The notes under the pieces are model-generated. The model made no database searches. It worked only from the letters and a program-made list of their open reading frames with translations, and had not been told where the DNA came from. This document shows, in pieces, positions 58,170-64,000 of a DNA stretch of 64,000 nucleotides (positions are counted from its first letter, which is position 1; every line of letters starts with the position of its first letter). The position numbers and the translations under genes are program-made. Origin of the DNA: UBA12481 sp012523435 (GTDB taxonomy: Bacteria > Bacteroidota > Bacteroidia > Bacteroidales > UBA12481). The stretch covers positions 1 to 64,000 of the forward strand of contig JAQUCP010000007.1 in the NCBI GenBank assembly GCA_028686135.1. Direction: 5' to 3'.

Positions 58170-58266
58170 CCAGGATATCATCAACATCATCACCCTGAGG
58201 TGTTATTAAGCAGGGTATATGCATGAAAATATGCATATATTCGCATAAACTTTAATATCTGAGTTA
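58170..58266 (+). promoter_or_regulatory. Palindromic operator region of the ArsR-family gene
   Basis: TATATGCAT (58216-58224) and ATGCATATA (58231-58239) form a nine-base inverted repeat with a six-base spacer. TATGCAT recurs at 58218 and 58230, 12 bases apart, and a further TATTCGCATA follows (58238-58247). It lies 27-50 bases before the regulator ATG, the usual place for self-repression by an ArsR dimer. The rest of this 97-base gap holds no gene. Confidence 0.65.
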
Positions 58267-58569
58267 ATGAGTCTTCTGGATTTAAAACCTGAACAATTGG
58301 ACAGAGCTGCCAGCATGTTGAAAGCAATTGCTCATCCTGTGAGGATATCGATTCTGAATTTGCTTGAAGATGAAGGAAAGCTAACCGTTACCGAAATCCA
58401 TAGCAGGCTTAAAATCGAACAATCAACCGCTTCACATCATCTTGGTATTCTCAAGGACAAGGATGTTCTGATGAGTAAAAGAGAGGGGAAGAACACCTTG
58501 TATTCACTAAAGAATGATCATTTAAGTGAACTTGTCAAATGCATAAACAAGTGTTCCTGTAATCATTAA
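58267..58569 (+). CDS. ArsR-family transcriptional regulator
   Basis: This 100-residue winged-helix protein has LKAIAHPVRISILNLLEDEGKLTVTEIHSRLKIEQSTASHHLGILKDKDVLMSKREGKNTLYSL, the ArsR fold with recognition helix QSTASHHL. The alpha-3 metal box ELCVC of ArsR/SmtB sensors is absent (EIHSRLK here). Instead the last residues, VKCINKCSCNH, offer three cysteines and one histidine, a possible C-terminal metal or redox site. It is preceded by a palindromic operator and is five bases from queD, which it may co-regulate. The inducer is unknown. Confidence 0.85.
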   Translation: MSLLDLKPEQLDRAASMLKAIAHPVRISILNLLEDEGKLTVTEIHSRLKIEQSTASHHLGILKDKDVLMSKREGKNTLYSLKNDHLSELVKCINKCSCNH

Positions 58570-58574
58570 ACACC

Positions 58575-59015
58575 ATGGCCAAAGTACGTGTAACCAAAAT
58601 ATTCCGCTTCGAGATGGCTCATGCTCTCTGGGGCTATGATGGATTATGCAGGAGTGTACACGGGCACTCTTATATCCTGAAGATCACTGTTTCAGGTACT
58701 CCGATCGAAGATCCCAACAATATCAAACTGGGTATGGTGATGGATTTTGGAGACCTCAAACGCTTGGTACACAAGTATATCGTCGATGTGTATGATCATA
58801 GCCTGGTGCTCAGTAAACGTGCACCGGTTGAGCTGATTGAACAGATTCCCGAAATGTTTGAACGAAGGATCTGGGTTGATTTTCAACCTACTGCCGAAAA
58901 CCTTGTGCTTTATTATGCCAGTCTGTTGAAAGACAAGTTTCCGGAAGGAATCACGCTGGAAACGGTTAGGCTTTACGAAACAGCCAACAGCTACGCCGAA
59001 TGGCAGGCTGAATAA
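58575..59015 (+). CDS. queD: 6-carboxy-5,6,7,8-tetrahydropterin synthase
   Basis: This 146-residue QueD/PTPS enzyme acts on 7,8-dihydroneopterin triphosphate in the queuosine pathway. Zinc ligands His16, His29 and His31 (FEMAHALWG, VHGHSY) and the nucleophile Cys25 (GLCRSVHGHS) are visible, as well as the QueD CxxxHGH spacing and VYDHSLVL near 75. It forms an operon with the ArsR-family gene. No queC, queE or queF lies in this window, so the rest of the pathway must be elsewhere. Confidence 0.92.
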   Translation: MAKVRVTKIFRFEMAHALWGYDGLCRSVHGHSYILKITVSGTPIEDPNNIKLGMVMDFGDLKRLVHKYIVDVYDHSLVLSKRAPVELIEQIPEMFERRIWVDFQPTAENLVLYYASLLKDKFPEGITLETVRLYETANSYAEWQAE

Positions 59016-59083
59016 TTTTTCAGAGGCCTACGACGAACCCAGAAGGAACTGGCGAAACAAATCGAAAAAAATTGAATAACAGT

Positions 59084-61870
59084 ATGGCGGAAGAGAAACG
59101 ATTATTCCTCCTCGACGCGTATGCGCTGGTTTACCGGTCCTATTACGCATTCATCAAAAATCCTCGTATCAACTCCAAGGGACTAAACACTTCTGCAGTT
59201 TTTGGGTTTACCCTCACCCTGGATGAACTGATCCGGAAGGAAAACCCCAGCCACATCGCGGTGGTATTTGATACCCATGCTCCAACCTTCCGGCATATTT
59301 TGTACGAAGACTATAAAGCCAATCGGCCACCTATGCCGGAAGATCTGAGAACTTCGATTCCCTTGATCAAACGCTTAATTGAGGCCTACCGCATCAAAAT
59401 CATTGAAAAAGACGGATACGAAGCCGATGATGTAATCGGAACCCTGGCAAAAAAAGCTGAAAAAGAGGGCTTTACCGTGTATATGATCACCCCTGACAAG
59501 GATTTTGCCCAGCTGGTCAATGAGAAAATCCTGATGATGAAACCCCGGCGATCGGGAAATGATGTTGAAATTCTCGGTCCGGCCGAGGTTTGTCAGACTT
59601 TTGATATCGAGCGACCGCTACAGGTGATTGATATCCTAGCCCTAATGGGAGATACTTCCGATAATGTGCCGGGAGCTCCTGGAATTGGCCCGAAAAGCGC
59701 TGCCAACCTGATCCGGCAGTTTGGTTCTGTTGATGGGGTCTATCAAAACCTCGACAAACTGAAAGGGAAACAGAAGGACTCATTAAAAGAATCTCACGAT
59801 AAAGTGCTGATGTCGAGAGAATTAGTAACTATCTGCACCGAAGCTCCTGTGGAATTCAAAGCTCAGGATCTGGTCAGAAACTATCCCGACGAACGTGCCC
59901 TAAAGAGTCTGTTCGAAGAGCTGGAGTTCAGAAATCTGATGACACGAATCCTGAACCGTGAACCAGATCCTTCCCTCTTCACGGAAAAAGACCCTCCTGC
60001 CAGTCAGGGTATGCTGTTCGACGTACCACCGTCATCAGTCGCTGAAAAAGGAAAATCTAACTTATCAGATTCTGACCATCGTTACCGACTATTGACCACT
60101 CTTGAGCAGGTTAAGAGCCTCGCAGATGAACTCGCTTCGGTTACCGAACTCGCTTTTGATACTGAAACCACCGGTCTCGACCCGCTCGAAGCCGAGTTGG
60201 TCGGACTGGCCTTGTCATGGAAAGCTGGCGAGGCGGTGTACTTGTTATTCCCCGACGACCGGCAGGCTGCCAAACAACTGCTGGCACCTGTCAAACCTAT
60301 CCTGGAAAACCAGCAGATCAGGAAGATCGGACAGAACATCAAGTACGATTATCATATCCTTTACCAATATGGCGTAGAGGTTCAAGGGCCCCTGTTCGAC
60401 ACGATGGTGGCTCACTACCTAATCAATCCCGATGAACGGCATAATCTTAACCTGCTGGCGGACAAATACCTCGGCTATCAGATGCTCCCCATCGAGGAGC
60501 TGATCGGAGAGAAGGGCAAGGATCAGCGGAGCATGCGAACCGTTGATCCTGAATTGCAAAAGGAGTATGCCGGAGAGGATGCTGATATCACGTTCCGCCT
60601 GAAGCCACTGCTTGAAAAAGAGCTGGAACAGTTTGGCCTGCAGGATCTGTTCAATGAGGTAGAGATGCCCCTAGTAACCGTGCTTGCTGATATGGAACGG
60701 GCAGGTATCAGACTTGATTCCCTTTCGCTGGCTGATATTTCACTCGGCCTATCGGAGGAGATTCAAACCCTCGAAAGGGATATCACAGAGTTGGCCGGAC
60801 TATCCTTCAACCTGGCCTCGCCTAAACAATTGGGCGAAGTGCTATTCGATCATCTGAAAATCGACACCCAAGCACGACGCACCCGCACCGGACAATACTC
60901 GACTAGCGAGGAGGTGCTGGCCAAGCTATCCAACAAACACCCGATTATCAACAAAATACTGGAATTTAGAGGGTTAACAAAACTGTTGAACACCTATATT
61001 GACACCTTGCCTGGGCTGGTCAGACCAGATACCGGAAAGATTCATAGCAGCTTCAATCAGACCATCACGGCTACCGGCCGGTTGAGTTCCATCAATCCCA
61101 ACCTCCAGAATATTCCGATACGCGAGGAGCGGGGCAGGGAAATCAGAAAAGCTTTTGTGGCAAGCGATGGAGATCGGCTGATGTTATCGGCTGATTACTC
61201 TCAGATTGAACTTAGAGTGATGGCTCATTTTAGCGAGGATGTCAATATGATCGCCGCTTTCAATCGGGAAGAGGATATCCATACTGCCACTGCTGCGTTG
61301 ATTTATCATGTCAAACCGGAAAAAGTAACGCGAGAGATGAGGTCCAAGGCTAAGATGGCCAATTTTGGCATTATTTACGGCATTTCAAGCTTCGGCTTGT
61401 CCCAGCGGTTAAACATATCCAGATCGGAAGCAAAGGAGCTAATTGACGGTTATTTTAAATCCTATCCGGGTGTTAAGGCTTACATGGATCACAGTATCCG
61501 GCTGGCGAGAGATCATGGTTATGTGCTTACGCTGCTCGGGCGGAGAAGGTATCTGCCGGACATCGCATCAGAAAATGCCATAGTTCGGGGTAATGCCGAG
61601 CGCAATGCCATCAACTCTCCAATCCAGGGTTCGGCTGCTGATATCATTAAGATCGCCATGGTAAAAATCCACCAGGAGCTCAGAAAGCGGAACCTTCGCA
61701 GCCGGATGGTTCTTCAGGTTCATGACGAATTGAATTTTGATGTATTTAATCCTGAATTACAGGATGTTAAAGATATTGTCCGATTTGAAATGGAGCGGGC
61801 GGTACGGCTGCGTGTTCCGCTTCGTGTGGAGATGGGAACTGGCAGGAACTGGTTGGAGGCTCATGGATGA
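59084..61870 (+). CDS. polA: DNA polymerase I
   Basis: This protein is 928 residues from ATG 59084 (a TTG at 59072 adds four). Residues about 1-290 are the 5'-3' flap nuclease: LFLLDAYALVYRSYYAF, FDTHAPTFRH, YEADDVIGTLA, TPDKDFAQLV and GDTSDNVPGAPGIGPKSA. Residues about 330-520 are a 3'-5' exonuclease with the DEDD start LAFDTETTGLDP intact, so proofreading is predicted. Residues about 540-928 are the polymerase: LSADYSQIELRVMAHFS (motif A), RSKAKMANFGIIYGIS (O helix with Phe, not Tyr) and LQVHDELNFDV (motif C). It lies 68 bases after queD and overlaps mobA. Confidence 0.97.
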   Translation: MAEEKRLFLLDAYALVYRSYYAFIKNPRINSKGLNTSAVFGFTLTLDELIRKENPSHIAVVFDTHAPTFRHILYEDYKANRPPMPEDLRTSIPLIKRLIEAYRIKIIEKDGYEADDVIGTLAKKAEKEGFTVYMITPDKDFAQLVNEKILMMKPRRSGNDVEILGPAEVCQTFDIERPLQVIDILALMGDTSDNVPGAPGIGPKSAANLIRQFGSVDGVYQNLDKLKGKQKDSLKESHDKVLMSRELVTICTEAPVEFKAQDLVRNYPDERALKSLFEELEFRNLMTRILNREPDPSLFTEKDPPASQGMLFDVPPSSVAEKGKSNLSDSDHRYRLLTTLEQVKSLADELASVTELAFDTETTGLDPLEAELVGLALSWKAGEAVYLLFPDDRQAAKQLLAPVKPILENQQIRKIGQNIKYDYHILYQYGVEVQGPLFDTMVAHYLINPDERHNLNLLADKYLGYQMLPIEELIGEKGKDQRSMRTVDPELQKEYAGEDADITFRLKPLLEKELEQFGLQDLFNEVEMPLVTVLADMERAGIRLDSLSLADISLGLSEEIQTLERDITELAGLSFNLASPKQLGEVLFDHLKIDTQARRTRTGQYSTSEEVLAKLSNKHPIINKILEFRGLTKLLNTYIDTLPGLVRPDTGKIHSSFNQTITATGRLSSINPNLQNIPIREERGREIRKAFVASDGDRLMLSADYSQIELRVMAHFSEDVNMIAAFNREEDIHTATAALIYHVKPEKVTREMRSKAKMANFGIIYGISSFGLSQRLNISRSEAKELIDGYFKSYPGVKAYMDHSIRLARDHGYVLTLLGRRRYLPDIASENAIVRGNAERNAINSPIQGSAADIIKIAMVKIHQELRKRNLRSRMVLQVHDELNFDVFNPELQDVKDIVRFEMERAVRLRVPLRVEMGTGRNWLEAHG

Positions 61871-62430
61871 TGATGGAACAGGTGACCGGCATCATTTTAG
61901 CTGGTGGGGCTGCCAGTCGGATGGGACAGCCAAAACCGTTTATTCGTTGGAAAGGCAAATTGCTGATTGAATGGGTTTTCGAAGCTATTAAGCCCGTTTG
62001 CAGCAACATTATAATCGTAGCCAACCAGGGAGATTTCAGCTTTCTTGGGGCCACGGTTGTTCCCGACAATTTCCCCCGACAGGGGCCAGCGTCGGGCATC
62101 GAGGCGGGGCTGACCGCAATGCACACAACCCAAGCAGTGGTGGTGTCGTGCGATACGCCGAATCTTCCTGCTGCACTATTTGAGCATCTCCTGAAACAAC
62201 ATGGAAATTACGAGGTTACAATTGCCTCGCACGAAGGCATCACAGAACCATTGATCGGGATTTACGCGAAAGAGACGTTAGAACGGTTTCGTTCGGCGCT
62301 GGTAGCCGGCGATCCTCATCCGCCCCGGATCATCCGCAGCTGTAAATGGCAGGCGGTGGCGATCAGTGCGGCGAACAACTTTTTCGCCCCCGATTTGTTT
62401 CTAAATTTGAACACCCCAAACGATTTATGA
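61867..62430 (+). CDS. mobA: Molybdenum cofactor guanylyltransferase
   Basis: This 187-residue nucleotidyltransferase has the GTP site GIILAGGAASRMGQPKPFIRW and the metal Asp in VVVSCDTPNLPAALFEHLL. It attaches GMP to molybdopterin to make the bis-MGD cofactor. The start overlaps the polA stop by four bases. moaD and moaE follow at once, so this is a small molybdenum-cofactor block; moaA, moaC and moeA are not in the window. Confidence 0.88.
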   Translation: MMMEQVTGIILAGGAASRMGQPKPFIRWKGKLLIEWVFEAIKPVCSNIIIVANQGDFSFLGATVVPDNFPRQGPASGIEAGLTAMHTTQAVVVSCDTPNLPAALFEHLLKQHGNYEVTIASHEGITEPLIGIYAKETLERFRSALVAGDPHPPRIIRSCKWQAVAISAANNFFAPDLFLNLNTPNDL

Positions 62431-62434
62431 CACC

Positions 62435-62671
62435 ATGCCCAAGGTAACTCTGCTCTATTTCGGATCTATCCGGGATATCACCGGACTGGCATCGGAGCAA
62501 ACTGTTGCTCCCGCCACATTAGAGGCTCTTCACCAGGAGTTACTGTTTCACTACCCATCGCTGCAGTCAGCTCATTATCGTTACTCGGTAAATGAAACGC
62601 TGATTACGGGTGATCACCAGCTGGCCGATGGTGATGTGATTGCTTTATTGCCACCGTTTGCCGGAGGATGA
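62435..62671 (+). CDS. moaD: Molybdopterin synthase small subunit
   Basis: This 78-residue ubiquitin-fold protein ends in the required Gly-Gly (LPPFAGG), where sulfur is carried as a thiocarboxylate. The body fits MoaD: VTLLYFGSIRDITGLASEQT and the core NETLITGDHQLADGDVIALLPP. It overlaps moaE by four bases (ATGA), in line with a stoichiometric MoaD-MoaE complex. Confidence 0.93.
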   Translation: MPKVTLLYFGSIRDITGLASEQTVAPATLEALHQELLFHYPSLQSAHYRYSVNETLITGDHQLADGDVIALLPPFAGG

Positions 62672-63108
62672 ATAAAATGAATCAAACGATTAAATTAATT
62701 GATGGGCCGATTGGTAATGAGGCCATTAACACGGAGATCTTTCAAACAAGTGAAGACACGCAAAATGGAGCTTATGCGCTGTTTATCGGACGAGTCAGAG
62801 CTGATGATGAGGAACCTTCACCCGTGGAGGCGATTGAGTATTCAGCCTATCCGGAAATGGTAGCGAAAGTCATGGGTGAATTAAGCGAAGAGCTGTTTGG
62901 TCACTACTCGTACCTGACGGGTTTACGGGTATTACACAGCACAGGGCGGGTGAAGGCAGGGGAGGTGTCTCTTTTGGTGATGGTAACGGGTCGTCACCGC
63001 ACACAAATATTCGAAGCCCTGAGTTCTTGTGTTGAGTTGATTAAAGATCGCCTGCCGGTTTGGAAGAAAGAGCTGCTAGCTGATGGCAGTTCCCGATGGA
63101 TTGAATAA
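62668..63108 (+). CDS. moaE: Molybdopterin synthase large subunit
   Basis: This 146-residue catalytic subunit of molybdopterin synthase has GAYALFIGRVRADDE, VEAIEYSAYPEMV, LHSTGRVKAGEVSLLVMVTGRHR and the catalytic lysines in LPVWKKELLADGSSRWIE. It converts cyclic pyranopterin monophosphate to molybdopterin with sulfur from MoaD. It ends three bases from the convergent protease gene. Confidence 0.93.
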   Translation: MNKMNQTIKLIDGPIGNEAINTEIFQTSEDTQNGAYALFIGRVRADDEEPSPVEAIEYSAYPEMVAKVMGELSEELFGHYSYLTGLRVLHSTGRVKAGEVSLLVMVTGRHRTQIFEALSSCVELIKDRLPVWKKELLADGSSRWIE

Positions 63109-63111
63109 AAG

Positions 63112-64000
63112 CTATTTCCCAAGCAATTTTAGATACTCCTCTTGATTTGATAGGATCTCCACAGCTTTTGCAATTGTCTGATCATTAGGAATAACCTGCC
63201 GCGCCCGACCGCTCTGGTGATAATATCTGCTGACAATCTCTTCTTCCAGAACGGTGGTAATTTCCGGCCTAAACAGCTCCAGATCCCGATTTAGATCTCC
63301 GCTCACCACCTGTTTAATCTGGTTGACCAGTTCAGCTGATTTATCCAGAAATTTTTCGGATTCCAGCACTTTTTCGAGCTTTTCCAAGGCTTCTTCACTA
63401 GCTGTCTGATAGGTAAAGTTGTTTTCCTTAAGAAATGCTGGAAGATCTTTCCACACCGTTTCCTGCAGGTGAAACGATCCCGGCGGAAGAATAGATTCAT
63501 TCAGGTTTCTGAACTTGGTTGCGAAATCGAAGAACTGTCTTTGATAAACCATTTCTGTAGCCAATGCACTTAACGTCCTGGGTTTGATTTGGATATCCGG
63601 GATTATTCCACCACCGTCCCGCACTTTTCTTCCTGCTTTTGTCGAAAATTCGGAGGTCAGTGAATCGGGGATATTCCCCACGCTGCCATCCGGTCGGCGG
63701 TTGCTATAGTCGAGAGCCTGAATACATCGTCCGCTGGGGATATAATACTTAGCTGTAGTCAGATTCAGTTTAGCTTTATAGCTCAGGTTCCGTGTTGTTT
63801 GGACCAAGCCTTTCCCGAAGGTACGCTGACCGATTATCACGCCGCGATCGAGGTCTTGCATCACTCCCGCCACAATTTCGGATGCGGAAGCGGATGCGGA
63901 GTTGACCAGGACAGCAACGGGTATTAAGGTATCGATGGGATTTGAGCGGCAGCTGTAGCTGGCCACCCATTGTCGAGCTTTTCCACGGGTGGTAACTACC
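63112..64000 (-). CDS. S41 family C-terminal processing peptidase, C-terminal part
   Basis: This is the C-terminal 296 residues of an S41 serine protease; the frame stays open to the window edge (TTRGKARQWVASYSC precedes the rest), so the apparent GTG start at 63966 is not the true one. The catalytic core shows VLVNSASASASEIVAGVMQDL (Ser in SASE) and GQRTFGKGLVQTTR (Lys in GKG). YIPSGRCIQALDYSNRR follows. The last 150 residues are helical and charged (EEALEKLEKVLESEKFLDKS), as in Bacteroidota Ctp enzymes. It would act in the periplasm on protein C-termini. The PDZ domain and signal peptide, if any, are outside the window. Confidence 0.88.
   Translation of the reverse strand, partial: VVTTRGKARQWVASYSCRSNPIDTLIPVAVLVNSASASASEIVAGVMQDLDRGVIIGQRTFGKGLVQTTRNLSYKAKLNLTTAKYYIPSGRCIQALDYSNRRPDGSVGNIPDSLTSEFSTKAGRKVRDGGGIIPDIQIKPRTLSALATEMVYQRQFFDFATKFRNLNESILPPGSFHLQETVWKDLPAFLKENNFTYQTASEEALEKLEKVLESEKFLDKSAELVNQIKQVVSGDLNRDLELFRPEITTVLEEEIVSRYYHQSGRARQVIPNDQTIAKAVEILSNQEEYLKLLGK

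Noticed and set aside
1..64000. CRISPR arrays, prophage, insertion sequences, integrases or defence islands
   Set aside because: No repeat-spacer pattern, transposase, integrase, phage structural gene or restriction system was seen in any frame read.

Overview
The window looks like chromosome of a Bacteroidota bacterium, probably Bacteroidales or a related order. The evidence is C-terminal type IX secretion (T9SS) sorting domains on two very large Asp-box proteins, an Oar-like TonB-dependent receptor with a carboxypeptidase-regulatory N-domain, an 80-residue ATP synthase epsilon subunit, an a subunit with its own signal peptide, and several promoter-like TAnnTTTG (-7) boxes 20-45 bases ahead of start codons. 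I see no phage, insertion sequence, CRISPR array or plasmid function. Most genes are housekeeping, and the accessory part is a sugar-oxidation cluster.

Layout. 1-92: 3' part of tRNA-Arg(CCG) and a terminator. 0.2-7.4 kb (+): two paralogous secreted Asp-box/T9SS proteins and a rhamnose-mutarotase-like gene. 7.4-12.0 kb (-): an exported nucleotide pyrophosphatase/phosphodiesterase and an Oar-like receptor. 12.2-29.4 kb (-): one long co-oriented run, read from its 5' end as DUF177, rpmF, plsX, fabH, bactofilin, atpZ-like, small membrane protein, atpB, atpE, atpF, atpH, atpA, atpG, TlpA-like thioredoxin, RND/MMPL exporter, polyprenyl synthase, atpD, atpC, GT9-like, U32 protein. All F1Fo subunits are present, but three non-ATPase genes sit between atpG and atpD. 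29.5-35.7 kb (-): pepE, rsgA, a cysteine desulfurase-SelD fusion, mnmH and an orphan histidine kinase. Fusion plus MnmH make a compact route from selenocysteine to 2-selenouridine in tRNA. 35.8-38.3 kb (-): ECF sigma factor, membrane-anchored probable anti-sigma factor and an outer-membrane barrel protein. A matching TGTAAC-N17-CGTYYTA promoter lies before both the sigma gene and the barrel gene.

38.5-52.6 kb (mostly +): a P4-type acid phosphatase, then a cluster with four Gfo/Idh/MocA oxidoreductases (three with twin-arginine signals), a ThuA-domain lipoprotein, a 3-keto-disaccharide hydrolase-family protein, two sugar isomerase-type TIM barrels and an MFS transporter. I infer oxidation of sugars to 3-keto forms outside the inner membrane, cleavage, import and cytoplasmic finishing. 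A GT2 glycosyltransferase and a GT39-like membrane glycosyltransferase with a TPR-like tail follow. 52.7-56.3 kb: DPP-IV-like S9 peptidase, a YjdI-CDGSH iron-sulfur fusion and a second DUF1080 protein. 56.3-63.1 kb (+): a 51-residue YqaE/Pmp3 protein, dtd, MazG-like, deoC, an ArsR-family regulator with a palindromic operator, queD, polA, mobA, moaD, moaE. 63.1 kb to the end (-): the C-terminal part of an S41 protease.

Most worth following are the desulfurase-SelD fusion beside mnmH, the paired ECF promoters, the split F1Fo operon and the predicted extracytoplasmic 3-keto-sugar pathway. All family names come from reading motifs; no database search was run.
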